A DNA stretch of 64,000 bases from a virus. The position numbers were made by a program, and so were the translations under genes. Positions 8,295 through 17,749 of this stretch are shown piece after piece (the stretch's first letter is position 1; every line of letters starts with the position of its first letter). The stretch covers positions 1 to 64,000 of IMG/VR virus record IMGVR_UViG_3300036770_003984; one strand, 5' to 3'. Under the pieces are notes generated by a model, which searched no databases, was not told the origin of the DNA, and saw only the letters and a list, made by a program, of their open reading frames with translations.

Positions 8295-9005
8295 ATGATT
8301 AAACAACCAATAACCAAGATTCTTTTTATGGACATTGAAACCGTTGGGTGTTGTCCAGATTATGATGTGTGTTCAACATTGAACCCATCTGTTGCCGCCC
8401 AATTTGACAAGTATTTTGATTGGTTTTTAAAAAGATTTCCTGAAGACTCTCATATTCAATACGACAAAAAAAATGATGTCTTTAGAACAAGAACTGGACT
8501 TGTACCTGAGTTTGCTAAAATTATCTGTATAAGTTTTGCATTTGTATTGGATGATGGGTCAGTTAGAAAACAAACATTTTTTGGTGATGACGAACATAAA
8601 CTTTTGTTAGATGTTCAAAAATTATTAATTAAATGTGGAAAACTTGATTTTTGGTTGTGTGGTCATAATCTTAAAAATTTTGATATCCCAATGTTGGCAA
8701 AACGTATGATTATCAATGGTTTAATGCCACCATCAATATTACCTTCTTATGATACCAAACCTTGGGAAATAAAAGCCATTGACACCAAAGAAATTTGGCA
8801 ATATGGTGCTTATACCTCAATAGGTTCTTTGGATTTGTTGTGTTCAAATATTGGAGTCGAAACACCAAAGAATGGTGAAGTAATTGGTCAGAATGTTCAT
8901 AATGAATATTGGGAAAAACAAAACTTAGAAGGAATAAAAGAGTATTGTGAAAAAGATGTAAATGTATTAATAGAAATAATTAAAAAATTAAAGGATTTGA
9001 AATGA
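8295..9005 (+). CDS. DEDDy 3'-5' exonuclease, PolB-exo-like
   Basis: 236 residues with all motifs of the RNase H-like DEDDy exonucleases: motif I MDIETVG (about 12), motif II HNLKNFDIPMLAKR (about 124), motif III YCEKDVNVL (about 217). It matches the predicted 3'-5' exonucleases related to the PolB proofreading domain (DNA_pol_B_exo2 type) and has no polymerase attached. Likely role: DNA trimming during phage replication or repair. Overlaps the dUTPase start by ATGA, so the two are co-translated. Confidence 0.85.
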   Translation: MIKQPITKILFMDIETVGCCPDYDVCSTLNPSVAAQFDKYFDWFLKRFPEDSHIQYDKKNDVFRTRTGLVPEFAKIICISFAFVLDDGSVRKQTFFGDDEHKLLLDVQKLLIKCGKLDFWLCGHNLKNFDIPMLAKRMIINGLMPPSILPSYDTKPWEIKAIDTKEIWQYGAYTSIGSLDLLCSNIGVETPKNGEVIGQNVHNEYWEKQNLEGIKEYCEKDVNVLIEIIKKLKDLK

Positions 9006-9598
9006 AAGATTTAATTGGTTTATATGAACAAGCCTTAAAATTACAAGAATATATAGATAGTCAAGAATCTGAAGATATTGACTATGACCAACTCTTCAAA
9101 GAGTTTGGTTTGGATATGAAAGAAATTGAACAGGAAATGATGGAAAATAAAACCAAATTACCACTTAATTATACAAAATTAAATTCTGATGTTATTGACC
9201 CATTTTATAATTATGAAAGTGATTCAGGATTTGATTTATACTCAACAGAAGATATAACAATTAAACCCTTTGGACGTGCCTTAATACCAACTGGATTATC
9301 ATTTGACATTAAAGATGGTTATGAAATACAAGTTAGGTCTAAAAGTGGATTGGCTATTAATCAAGGATTATTTGTTTTAAATTCCCCTGGAACTGTTGAT
9401 AGTGGATATTTGGGAGAAGTTAAAGTTATTCTATTTAACACGAATTCAGAACCATTTACAATAACTAAAGGAATGAAAGTAGCACAAGCTGTTTTATGTC
9501 CTGTTGTTGGGGGTAAATGGGTCGAATTAATAAACACAGAATCTCTACCAAAAAAAGATAGAGGTGATAATGGATTTGGAAGCACAGGAATTATATGA
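9002..9598 (+). CDS. dut: dUTP diphosphatase (trimeric dUTPase)
   Basis: 198 residues. The dUTPase motifs are all present: I SDSGFDLYS (about 73), II RSKSGLA (about 111), III GTVDSGYLGEVKV (about 130, with the substrate Tyr), IV near KGMKVAQAV, and V RGDNGFGSTG (C-terminal arm). It hydrolyses dUTP to dUMP, keeping uracil out of DNA and feeding dTMP synthesis. An acidic N-terminal extension of about 50 residues (LQEYIDSQESEDIDYDQLF) is longer than in the minimal enzyme and of unknown use. ATGA overlaps both neighbours. Confidence 0.93.
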   Translation: MKDLIGLYEQALKLQEYIDSQESEDIDYDQLFKEFGLDMKEIEQEMMENKTKLPLNYTKLNSDVIDPFYNYESDSGFDLYSTEDITIKPFGRALIPTGLSFDIKDGYEIQVRSKSGLAINQGLFVLNSPGTVDSGYLGEVKVILFNTNSEPFTITKGMKVAQAVLCPVVGGKWVELINTESLPKKDRGDNGFGSTGII

Positions 9599-10689
9599 TA
9601 ACAATAGGATTCTCAACGAGAAATGTTAGTAATGAATTTATTGATTTACTAAAACAAACATCAGGTATATCAAATTGTGAAATAATACCTATTGAAAATA
9701 ATGGAGAATATTCATTAACCGAGGTGTATAATAAAATAATTGAACAATCACAAAATGATATAATTGTTTTATGTCACGATGACATTTATTTTGATACTAA
9801 AAATTGGGGTATTAAAATATTAAATCATTTTAAACGAAATGGTGGTTTTGGTATTTTGGGTATGGCAGGTTCTGTAAGTTTACCTAAATCTGGAATGTGG
9901 TGGGAAGACTTCTCTAAAATGAGAGGTATTGTAAATCACGAACATAATGGAAAAAAATGGGAATCTAAATATTCTGAAAACAAAGGTGATGGTATTGATG
10001 AAGTTGTTTTAGTTGATGGTGTTTTTATAGTAGTTAATAAAGAAAAAATAAAGACAAAATTCAACGAAGACGTAAAAGGATTTCATTTTTATGATGTAGA
10101 CTTCTCATTTAATAATTTTATAAATGGAGTTAAAATTGGGGTAATTTATGATGTTAGAATTACTCATAAATCAATAGGCCAAACTAATGAAAAGTGGGAA
10201 GAAAATAGAAAATTATTTGTCGATAAAAATTCAGATAAATTACCTCAAAAAATAAAATATGATTTGTTTAAAACAAATAAAGTTAAAGTGATGGTATTTG
10301 ATGATAATCTAAAAACCTTTGATAAAATTTATAGATTGTTATCCAAAACAAAATCAAAAATATCTTTTTGTGGGATATTAAAAAACAAAAGTGATATTTT
10401 AAGATTAAATGCTAGTAATACAAATTATTTTACACTTTATGAACCATATGGTTATAAACTTGGTGATGGTAAATGGGGATTAAATGGTATGAATGGATTT
10501 ACTAAATCTCAACCTAATCAATTATATAAAATAAAAGAGTTTGATTATGATTTAGTTCATTGCGTAAATTCTGATATGTTTAATATGATTAAACAAATTT
10601 ACCCTAATACTTTAATTTATTCTGAAAAAAAAGATTTCAAAAGTTCGGAAGAACTATTAAACGAATATCAAAATTTATTAAATGGTTAA
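9595..10689 (+). CDS. Glycosyltransferase, GT2/StrF-like, with extra C-terminal domain
   Basis: 364 residues. The first 215 follow the Glyco_tranf_2_5 (StrF-like) GT-A fold: ITIGFSTRN, IVLCHDDIYFD (the acidic nucleotide-sugar/metal motif, about 59-69), GFGILGMAGS, a DGVFIVVNKEKI acceptor strand and FHFYDVDFSF. The remaining 140 residues (VKVMVFDDNLKTFDKI onwards) look like a second, Rossmann-type domain of unknown role. Start ATG overlaps the dUTPase stop. Member of the glycan island; the sugar and acceptor are unknown. Confidence 0.8.
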   Translation: MITIGFSTRNVSNEFIDLLKQTSGISNCEIIPIENNGEYSLTEVYNKIIEQSQNDIIVLCHDDIYFDTKNWGIKILNHFKRNGGFGILGMAGSVSLPKSGMWWEDFSKMRGIVNHEHNGKKWESKYSENKGDGIDEVVLVDGVFIVVNKEKIKTKFNEDVKGFHFYDVDFSFNNFINGVKIGVIYDVRITHKSIGQTNEKWEENRKLFVDKNSDKLPQKIKYDLFKTNKVKVMVFDDNLKTFDKIYRLLSKTKSKISFCGILKNKSDILRLNASNTNYFTLYEPYGYKLGDGKWGLNGMNGFTKSQPNQLYKIKEFDYDLVHCVNSDMFNMIKQIYPNTLIYSEKKDFKSSEELLNEYQNLLNG

Positions 10690-11473
10690 AATATTATCAG
10701 GATGGAGTAATAAGGGAGGTTCAACTTTTGCTTTTATAAATCTAACAAACGAACTCAATAAAGTTGGTATTGATACTACTTTTTATGGACCACATCAATG
10801 GCATTTGGATAAATGTAAATCAGGTCTTCTAGATAATAATTTTAGATTTACTAAAAATGATATTATTATTTGTCATTTTTTGAATTTAGGTAAGAGACCT
10901 GATGTGAAAAGAATTGTATTATCTTGTCACGAAAAGAATCTTTTTGAAGTTGGTAATATTAAACCATTTTGGGATAGTGTAGTTTTTCTAAATGAAAAAC
11001 ATAGGAATTATCATAGTAAATACAAAGGTAAATTTGAAATTATTCCAAATCTAAAAGAAAACTTGGAGAATAAAGACAAGTCTGAAGAAGTAAAAGGATG
11101 TGTGGGTATTATAGGGTCAATAGACCCAAATAAACAAACACATATATCAATTAAAAGAGCCTTAGAGGATGGTGTTAAAAAAGTATACATATTTGGTAAT
11201 GTAAGTGACCCAAATTATTATAATTCATATGTTAAACCTTTAATTGATAATGATAAAGTTATTGAATATGGATTCATAGGAGATAAACAAAAAATGTACG
11301 ATATGGTAGAGTCTGTTTATCTATCTTCAAATAGTGAGGTTGCTTCTCTAGTTCAAGATGAATGTTATACAACTGGAACTATATTCAAAGGTAATGAAGC
11401 GACAGAACACGATATTATAAATTTAAACAATAAAGAAATAATTGAAAAATGGAAAAAAATACTACGAATTTAA
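10682..11473 (+). CDS. Putative GT-B glycosyltransferase
   Basis: 263 residues. The start SGWSNKGGSTFAFINLTNEL is the glycine loop and helix of a GT-B N-terminal domain; the C-terminal half has a GT4-like domain start (GCVGIIGSIDPNKQTHISIK, about 140) and a terminal DECYTTGTIFKGNEA where family members carry the donor-binding Glu region. Shorter than a full GT4 enzyme. Overlaps the preceding and following genes, in keeping with one island transcript. Confidence 0.65.
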   Translation: MVKILSGWSNKGGSTFAFINLTNELNKVGIDTTFYGPHQWHLDKCKSGLLDNNFRFTKNDIIICHFLNLGKRPDVKRIVLSCHEKNLFEVGNIKPFWDSVVFLNEKHRNYHSKYKGKFEIIPNLKENLENKDKSEEVKGCVGIIGSIDPNKQTHISIKRALEDGVKKVYIFGNVSDPNYYNSYVKPLIDNDKVIEYGFIGDKQKMYDMVESVYLSSNSEVASLVQDECYTTGTIFKGNEATEHDIINLNNKEIIEKWKKILRI

Positions 11474-12216
11474 AAAAACCTATCATATACGCATACTTTT
11501 TATGTTATAATGAAGCAACAATTCTACCTCATCTTTTAAAATATTATTTAACTTTTTGTGATAAAGTTTTTATATTAGATAATGGGTCAACTGACGATAG
11601 TATAAAAATAGTAAATTCATTCCCAAATACTGAAGTAATTAGATTTAATTCTAATGGTGAATTTAGAGATGATGTTCATATACAAATAAAAAATAACATT
11701 TGGAAAAATCATAAAAATGATGTTGATTATGTTATACTTGGGGATGCTGATGAATTTTTATATCATAATAATATAGTTGATTTCTTGACTGAAAAATTTA
11801 ATCAGGGGTATACTATTTTTAAACCATTTGGGTATCATATGGTAGGTGATGTTGATTTAGAATTAAGTGACAATGATAATATTTTTGAAAAAATTAAAGA
11901 TGGTATTAGAACACCAGTACTTGATAAAATGATGATATTTGATTGTAAAAAAATCAGAGAAATTAATTACTCTTATGGTTGTCACTTTGCTAACCCACAA
12001 GGTGAAGTTAAATTATATAATGGTGAAGACTTAAAAATGGTACATTATAAATTTTTAGGAGTTAAAAATTATGTATATAGAAATAGTATGAGACGAGAAC
12101 GTTTAAGTACATTTAACAAACAAAATGGACTTGGTACATATTATTTGTATTCTGATGATGAAAATGTGAAAGATTATATGGATCATTTTAATAAAAGAAC
12201 TAAAATACTTGATTAA
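11449..12216 (+). CDS. Glycosyltransferase family 2 (Glyco_tranf_2_4 type)
   Basis: 255 residues. YAYFLCYNEATILPHLLKYY, then DKVFILDNGSTDDS (about 37-50), then DYVILGDADEFL (about 95), the DxD-type acidic motif of GT-A enzymes that look after 'you-are-here' core synthesis in LPS. Late HCxFANPQGEV-like region and a Lys/Arg-rich end (YRNSMRRERLSTF) match the acceptor side. Start is inside the end of the previous gene, and the stop TAATG joins the next. Confidence 0.85.
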   Translation: MEKNTTNLKKPIIYAYFLCYNEATILPHLLKYYLTFCDKVFILDNGSTDDSIKIVNSFPNTEVIRFNSNGEFRDDVHIQIKNNIWKNHKNDVDYVILGDADEFLYHNNIVDFLTEKFNQGYTIFKPFGYHMVGDVDLELSDNDNIFEKIKDGIRTPVLDKMMIFDCKKIREINYSYGCHFANPQGEVKLYNGEDLKMVHYKFLGVKNYVYRNSMRRERLSTFNKQNGLGTYYLYSDDENVKDYMDHFNKRTKILD

Positions 12217-12926
12217 TGATAATTTTAACAACTTTTTACAACGTTGGAAACTACATTGAAAGGTGTATTCTCTCAATTAGAAATCAATCTTTAAAAGATT
12301 TCAAATGTTACCTTATTGATGATATGTCAACAGACTCTTCAGTATCTAAAATAAGACCATTAATAAAAAAAGATAAAAGATTTATCTTAATTAAGAATAC
12401 TGAAAAAAAATATAAAACAAAAAATTATGTTGACATATTATCTAATGTTGACATAAGTGACGATGAGATTGTTATTGAGTTGGATGGTGATGATTTTTTT
12501 GCTAATGATAAAGTTTTAGAAAAAGTTAATGAAGTATATAAAGACCAAAATGTATGGATAACAAATGGTAGTTTTATATATTCATCAGGTCAAAGGGGAT
12601 TTTCTTCACCACAAGTTAATTTTGATACATTAAGAACTGATAGATTTACAGCAAGTCATTTAAGAACTTGGAAAACATTTTTATGGAGAAAAATTAAAGA
12701 TGAAGACCATAGAGACAATAATGGAAATTATTTTAGATTAAATGCTGATTTGGCTTATATGTTACCTATGTTAGAAATGGCTGGGAGTTTACACTATAAA
12801 TTTATACCTGATTTAATGGTGGTTTATAACGAACAAAACCCATTAAATGACCATAAAGTTGATATGAGTTTAGTTAATAGTTGTGCAATTGAAATAAGAA
12901 GTAGAAAAAAATACGATAGGTTATGA
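12216..12926 (+). CDS. Glycosyltransferase family 2
   Basis: 236 residues, GT-A fold: ILTTFYNVGNYIERCILSIR, KCYLIDDMSTDSS (about 30-42), then VIELDGDDFF (about 89-98) as the metal-binding DxD motif, followed by KVNEVYKDQNVWITNGSF. No membrane segments, so cytoplasmic. The sugar and acceptor cannot be read from the sequence. Joined by ATGA to the fucosyltransferase downstream. Confidence 0.85.
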   Translation: MIILTTFYNVGNYIERCILSIRNQSLKDFKCYLIDDMSTDSSVSKIRPLIKKDKRFILIKNTEKKYKTKNYVDILSNVDISDDEIVIELDGDDFFANDKVLEKVNEVYKDQNVWITNGSFIYSSGQRGFSSPQVNFDTLRTDRFTASHLRTWKTFLWRKIKDEDHRDNNGNYFRLNADLAYMLPMLEMAGSLHYKFIPDLMVVYNEQNPLNDHKVDMSLVNSCAIEIRSRKKYDRL

Positions 12927-13699
12927 TAACAACATTTTTACAAGGTGGATTAGGTAATCAAATATTTCAAATTATGGCGGCAATAAGTCATAGTAAAAAA
13001 ATTAATACTGATTGTTATTTTGATTTTTCAAAGTCTAATGTTGAGACTCAAGGTCAAAGAGCAAATAAATATGCTGATAATCTATTTAAAAACTTAAATA
13101 ATACTATTATTAACTTTAATAATCTACAAAGATACATTGAACCTAGATTTAGTTTTACTCCATTACCAATTATTGATAATGTCTGTTTGATAGGTAGTTT
13201 TCAATCTGAAAAATATTTTGACAACATAAAAAATGAAATTTATGATTTATTTTATTTTGATGAAAATAAAATGAGTCAAATACAAAATTACATAAATGAA
13301 AAAACAGGTGGTGATTTAGTTACATCTCTTCATATAAGAAGAGGTGATTATCTTAGAAAACCAAACTTCCATCCAACTCAGGATTTAAATTATTATGTTA
13401 AAGCTATGGAAATTACAAATACCAAAAAATACATAGTAGTTTCTGATGACATACAATGGTGTAAAGAAAATTTTATTGGTGATAAATTTATTTTTTCAGA
13501 TTTTACTGATGAAATTGACGATTTAATGTTGATTATGAATTGTAATCACCATATTATTGCAAATAGTAGTTTTAGTTGGTGGGGAGCTTATTTGTGTAAA
13601 AATCCAAATAAAATAGTTGTTGCACCTAAATTGTGGTTTGGTCTACAAGGTCCTCAAGATACTGAGGACATTTATATAAATAATTGGATAAAAATATAA
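12923..13699 (+). CDS. Alpha-1,2-fucosyltransferase-like glycosyltransferase (GT11)
   Basis: 258 residues and an almost textbook GT11 protein: the GDP-fucose glycine loop QGGLGNQIFQIMAA (residues 7-20), IGSFQSEKYF (about 88), the HIRRGDYLRK motif (about 134), and SSFSWWGAYL (about 217). GT11 enzymes move fucose from GDP-fucose to a galactose 2-OH. Length is slightly short of bacterial relatives but no motif is missing. This is the only gene of the island whose sugar can be guessed; no GDP-fucose synthesis genes lie in this window, so the donor must come from the host or elsewhere in the phage. Confidence 0.9.
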   Translation: MITTFLQGGLGNQIFQIMAAISHSKKINTDCYFDFSKSNVETQGQRANKYADNLFKNLNNTIINFNNLQRYIEPRFSFTPLPIIDNVCLIGSFQSEKYFDNIKNEIYDLFYFDENKMSQIQNYINEKTGGDLVTSLHIRRGDYLRKPNFHPTQDLNYYVKAMEITNTKKYIVVSDDIQWCKENFIGDKFIFSDFTDEIDDLMLIMNCNHHIIANSSFSWWGAYLCKNPNKIVVAPKLWFGLQGPQDTEDIYINNWIKI

Positions 13700-13703
13700 A
13701 AAT

Positions 13704-14327
13704 ATGTTATTAAATTTTGACCAACTTATAAAAAAATATGATTTAAAAATTAAAGGTATTATTCATATTGGTGCTCACTATGGAGATGAATATTACCTAT
13801 ATGAAAAGAACAATGTTAAAAATTTAATTTTTTTTGAAGCTTCACCGATTAATTTTGAAGTCTTAAAAGAAAGAATTAATGATAAAGCAAACTTAGTGAA
13901 TTATGCGTTAGGTAATGAAAATAAAAAAGTCATTCTAAATATTGAGACAAATAATAAAGGTATGTCTAATTCAATCTTGAAGCCTGGTATTCATTTAACT
14001 CAATATCCACATATAAAATTTGAATCTACAATTGAGGTTGATATGGTAAGATTGGATGACTATATAACACAAAATAATATTAACATAGAGAATTATAATT
14101 TTATTAATATTGATGTTCAAGGATATGAGTTGGAAGTTTTTAAAGGTGGTGAAAAAGTTCTAGAAAGTATTGATTATATTATTACCGAAGTTAATAGAGA
14201 TTATGTCTATGTTGATAACGTTTTAGTTACCGATTTAGATGAATATTTAAATAAATTTGGTTTTGAAAGAGTTGAGACATCTTGGGATGGTTATACTTGG
14301 GGAGACGCTTTTTATATAAAAAAATGA
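13704..14327 (+). CDS. FkbM family methyltransferase
   Basis: 207 residues. SAM-binding motif I GIIHIGAHYGDEYYLYEK (about 18), acidic strand FFEASP (about 46), motif NYALGNENKKV, then FINIDVQGYELEVFKGG (about 134), the FkbM signature. FkbM enzymes O-methylate sugars or small molecules. Within the glycan island it probably caps a sugar; a second FkbM gene lies at 15153. The stop overlaps the next ATG (ATGA). Confidence 0.88.
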   Translation: MLLNFDQLIKKYDLKIKGIIHIGAHYGDEYYLYEKNNVKNLIFFEASPINFEVLKERINDKANLVNYALGNENKKVILNIETNNKGMSNSILKPGIHLTQYPHIKFESTIEVDMVRLDDYITQNNINIENYNFINIDVQGYELEVFKGGEKVLESIDYIITEVNRDYVYVDNVLVTDLDEYLNKFGFERVETSWDGYTWGDAFYIKK

Positions 14328-15163
14328 TTAATTTATATTTTAATAATAGTGGAAGAGGTCCTGGAAAAGTTTATAGTAATTTAATTAAAGGCCTAGAATT
14401 ATTGAACATTGATTATACAATCAATCAAAATATTAATAATGGATGGAAAAATTTAATCCTACAATCTCATTGGGCATTAAATTCTGAAAAAATAAATGAT
14501 GCTATTATTGGGCCAAATATTTGTGTTTTGCCAATTGACAATCAAGAAGTTATGTCCCAAAAATATAAAAAAATTATTGTACCATCAGAATGGGTACAAA
14601 AATTATATGAAAGATGGTTACCAAAAGAAAAAATAATTGTTTGGCCAGTTGGTATTGATACGGATTATTTTAAAGATTTTTCAAATGAACATAAGACAAA
14701 TGATTGTCTAATATATTTTAAAAGACGAGATGAAAGTGAGTTAAATTTAGTAATTTCATTTTTAAAATCAATTAATCAAACTTATCAAATAGTTAAATAT
14801 GGTAGTTATTCTGAGTCTGATTTTTTAAACCATTTAAAAAGTTCTAAATATGGTATTGTCATTAATAAATGTGAATCACAAGGTATTGCAATCCAAGAAA
14901 TGATGAGTACGAATTTACCATTATTAGTTTGGGATACACCAATATGGGATGATAGAGGTGAAACTTTTAAAATAGAAGCAACATCAGTTCCTTATTGGGA
15001 TAGAAGATGTGGGTATAAATTTACAAAATTTGAAGAAATAGACGATATTTTCAATACTTTTATAGAGAAAAAAAATACTTATTCACCAAGACACTTCATT
15101 TTAGAACATTTATCTTTAGAACATAGTGTTAATAATTTAATTAAAGAATTTTATGGATTATAA
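14324..15163 (+). CDS. Glycosyltransferase family 4-like (GT-B)
   Basis: 279 residues from ATG 14324; a longer frame from TTG 14282 runs inside the previous gene and is not needed. GT-B plan: FNNSGRGPGKVYSNLIKGL loop, KIIVPSEWVQKLYERW (about 85), VWPVGIDTDYF (about 106), then the donor site with CESQGIAIQEMMSTNLP (about 185), the E-x7-E motif of GT4 retaining enzymes, and VWDTPIWDDRG. Overlaps both neighbours. Confidence 0.82.
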   Translation: MINLYFNNSGRGPGKVYSNLIKGLELLNIDYTINQNINNGWKNLILQSHWALNSEKINDAIIGPNICVLPIDNQEVMSQKYKKIIVPSEWVQKLYERWLPKEKIIVWPVGIDTDYFKDFSNEHKTNDCLIYFKRRDESELNLVISFLKSINQTYQIVKYGSYSESDFLNHLKSSKYGIVINKCESQGIAIQEMMSTNLPLLVWDTPIWDDRGETFKIEATSVPYWDRRCGYKFTKFEEIDDIFNTFIEKKNTYSPRHFILEHLSLEHSVNNLIKEFYGL

Positions 15164-15821
15164 TGAATTTTTAAAATACTATACAATAGAAACTTTATCA
15201 TCAATTGATGTAAACATACATGAAGTGATGTTAAATAAATTTATTTCATTGCAAAAAGAAAAAAAAGAATTTATTTTTTTTGATATAGGTTGTAATGGAG
15301 GTAGTTTTATTAAAACGATTAAAAATAAAGGTATTAATGCTAAAATTCATGCTTTTGAACCACACCCATACCTATTCAAATATTTAACTGAAACTTATCC
15401 TAACGATAAGATAAATTGTGAATGTGTAACAAATATTGATGGAAAATGTAATATAAATATACCATTATATTCTGTTGGTTTAAGTAGTATAATAAAAAGA
15501 CCTATATTTGAGAGTTTAAAAACTACTCAAGAAATTAAATCACTAGAGTGTAATGCCATAAGATTGGATTCATATTGTAAAAAAAATGATATTAGACAAA
15601 TTGATTTTATTAAAATAGATGTTGAAGGTGCTGAGTATTTTGTGTTTGAAGGGGCACAAAAGTTATTAAGTGAAAATAAAATTTTATGTGGACAATTTGA
15701 AGTAGGTATTGAAGAAAGTGGTCATACTACTAATGATATATTAAATATGTTAATAAAATATGGTTATGAAGTTGATAAAACTTTAAAATCTGATTACTTT
15801 TTTTTTTTAAAAAATAAATAA
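15153..15821 (+). CDS. FkbM family methyltransferase
   Basis: 222 residues. FFDIGCNGGSFIKTIKNKG (motif I, about 43), HAFEPHPYLFKYL (about 68), VGLSSI, LDSYCKKNDIRQIDFIKIDV (about 130-149), EGAEYFVFEGAQKLL. Same family as 13704 but only distantly similar, so it is unlikely to be a recent duplicate. Probably methylates a sugar of the same glycan. Overlaps the previous gene by 11 bases and shares TAATG with the next. Confidence 0.87.
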   Translation: MDYNEFLKYYTIETLSSIDVNIHEVMLNKFISLQKEKKEFIFFDIGCNGGSFIKTIKNKGINAKIHAFEPHPYLFKYLTETYPNDKINCECVTNIDGKCNINIPLYSVGLSSIIKRPIFESLKTTQEIKSLECNAIRLDSYCKKNDIRQIDFIKIDVEGAEYFVFEGAQKLLSENKILCGQFEVGIEESGHTTNDILNMLIKYGYEVDKTLKSDYFFFLKNK

Positions 15822-16435
15822 TGGATAATAACATCATAATAACAATCTCAACAGCAATAATAGACGATAATATTACAAAAGAACAAAGAATTTTAGAATA
15901 TGAAGAGTGTTTTAATATAATTAAAGGTTTTGGGTATTTTGATTTCTATATTGTAGAAACTGTTTTATCCTATTCTGACTTTCTAGAAAAACATTCCAAA
16001 AATGTTTTTTATACAAACGTTAATGGGAAGTATAACAATAGAGGTACTAACTATGTAAATTCATTTAAAAAGTTTTTAAATGAATCTAAATTTAATGATG
16101 ATGATATTATAGTTCATATAACTGGTAGATACCCATTAACTGATGATTCTTTTTTTAAGAATTGTTTAAAATTGGAAAAGGAAAAAATTGGTTGTTTTAA
16201 AAAAGATAGACACAATCAATGTTATTTATTTCTATATGGAATGAGATTTAAGGAGTTAAAAGGGTTATTAAATAGTATAAACGTAGATTATATGGAACGT
16301 AATATGATTAACTTAGAAATGTTATTTTCACAAAACATACCAGAAGATACTATTATGTTATTAGATAATTTAGGAATAATAGGTAGACAAAGTAATGAAA
16401 AAAATCCAAATGTTTATGGAAAATTAAAATTTTAA
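15821..16435 (+). CDS. Hypothetical protein, possible glycosyltransferase
   Basis: 204 residues. The beginning (IIITISTAIIDDNITKEQRI) and the middle (DDDIIVHITGRYPLTDDSF, about 93-111) look like a GT-A-like Rossmann core in which the acidic motif is replaced by TGRYPL, as in some poorly characterised capsule enzymes. No signal peptide. The guess rests mainly on the island context, and the residue evidence is weak. Confidence 0.5.
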   Translation: MDNNIIITISTAIIDDNITKEQRILEYEECFNIIKGFGYFDFYIVETVLSYSDFLEKHSKNVFYTNVNGKYNNRGTNYVNSFKKFLNESKFNDDDIIVHITGRYPLTDDSFFKNCLKLEKEKIGCFKKDRHNQCYLFLYGMRFKELKGLLNSINVDYMERNMINLEMLFSQNIPEDTIMLLDNLGIIGRQSNEKNPNVYGKLKF

Positions 16436-16438
16436 ATT

Positions 16439-17098
16439 ATGAGTGAAATATTAACATTAAATGAAATAGGTCTTAAAAATAAAAGTGACAAATCATCTGA
16501 ATACCATAATTATCTAAAATTATATGATAAGTATTTTTCTATTTATAGAAATAAAAATATAAATTTTTTAGAAATCGGTATTTTATTTGGTGATTCTCTA
16601 AAAATATTTGATGAATATTTTATAAATGGAAATATAACTGCAATTGATATTGAAGATAAATCATATCTAAGTAAAAGTAATATACAAATTATTAAAGGTG
16701 ACCAATCTGATATAAATTTATTAAATCGTTTTGAGGATAATAAATATGATATTATTTTAGATGATGGCTCTCACAATATGAGTCACCAACAAATATCTTT
16801 AGGTGTTCTTTTTAAAAAATTAAAAAGTGGTGGTCTTTACATCATTGAAGATTTACACACTAGTTGTTATGAATATAGAGAAAATATAATGTACAATAAT
16901 AAATTATTTGGACTAACAAATGATAATAGTACTATTGATTTTCTAAATGGTATAAAAAATAAAACGGATAAAAATAAATATTTAACCACAAAAGAATATG
17001 AGTATCTATGTGAAAATATTGAAAGTATTGAAATTTTTGAAACTAGTAGAAAGAATAACAATGAATTTTCAATCACATCAATAATAAAGAAAAAATAA
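16439..17098 (+). CDS. SAM-dependent methyltransferase (CmcI/macrocin-OMT-like)
   Basis: 219 residues. NFLEIGILFGDSLKIFDEYF (motif I, about 42), TAIDIEDKSYL, IIKGDQSD, then YDIILDDGSHNMSHQQIS (about 103), GGLYIIEDLHTSCYE (about 134). The DDGSH plus IIEDLHTS pair is characteristic of sugar O-methyltransferases of the cephalosporin/macrocin type, which use a metal. Likely another sugar-capping enzyme. Confidence 0.82.
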   Translation: MSEILTLNEIGLKNKSDKSSEYHNYLKLYDKYFSIYRNKNINFLEIGILFGDSLKIFDEYFINGNITAIDIEDKSYLSKSNIQIIKGDQSDINLLNRFEDNKYDIILDDGSHNMSHQQISLGVLFKKLKSGGLYIIEDLHTSCYEYRENIMYNNKLFGLTNDNSTIDFLNGIKNKTDKNKYLTTKEYEYLCENIESIEIFETSRKNNNEFSITSIIKKK

Positions 17099-17106
17099 TA
17101 TACGAT

Positions 17107-17697
17107 ATGCACAAAGAACAAATAAATTATTTAAATAAAATAAAGGATAAATTTCCAGCAGCGTTTAAAAATAAAAAAGTTTTAGATATTGGGTCATTCA
17201 ATGTTAATGGTAATGAAAAACCATGGTTTGAAGATTGTGATTTTATAGGTTTGGATTTATTACCAGGACTTGGTGTAGATGTTGTTTGCCCAGCAAATGA
17301 ATATGATGCCCCAAACAACACTTTTGATACAATCATTTCATGTGAATGTTGGGAACACAATCCATATTACAAAGAAAGTATAATGAACGCTATTAGAATG
17401 TTAAAATCTGGAGGTTATTTTATTTGGACGTGCGCAACAACTGGTAGACCAATTCATGGTACAAAAACACAAGACGAAATAGATAAAAAAAATAATAAAA
17501 CAGCACAAGGAAATAGTACCAATAATTGGATTACTATGCCAAATGTAAAAAAAGAGGGTTGGGATAATGAGTATTACAAAAATTTAACTGAACAAGATAT
17601 TCGTGAATTTTGTGATGTTGACTCTATTTTTTCATCATATAGTTTTGAAATTGAAACTAATCATTGTGATTTATATTTTTGGGGAATAAAAAAATAA
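17107..17697 (+). CDS. Class I SAM-dependent methyltransferase
   Basis: 196 residues, Methyltransf_11 type: KVLDIGSFNVNG (motif I, about 24), FIGLDLLPG, NTFDTIISCECWEHNPYY (motif IV, about 75), AIRMLKSGGYFIWTCAT (about 98). The His-containing WEHNP replaces the more usual E-H-L/F signature. Substrate unknown; last methyltransferase of the island. Confidence 0.82.
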   Translation: MHKEQINYLNKIKDKFPAAFKNKKVLDIGSFNVNGNEKPWFEDCDFIGLDLLPGLGVDVVCPANEYDAPNNTFDTIISCECWEHNPYYKESIMNAIRMLKSGGYFIWTCATTGRPIHGTKTQDEIDKKNNKTAQGNSTNNWITMPNVKKEGWDNEYYKNLTEQDIREFCDVDSIFSSYSFEIETNHCDLYFWGIKK

Positions 17698-17749
17698 ATT
17701 TACAATCAATAAAAATATAATATGATTTATAAAAATTAAACATATTTAA

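Noticed and set aside
14282-14323. TTG start for the glycosyltransferase at 14324
   Set aside because: The extra 14 residues are the out-of-frame end of the FkbM gene, and ATG 14324 gives the normal ATGA overlap and family start.
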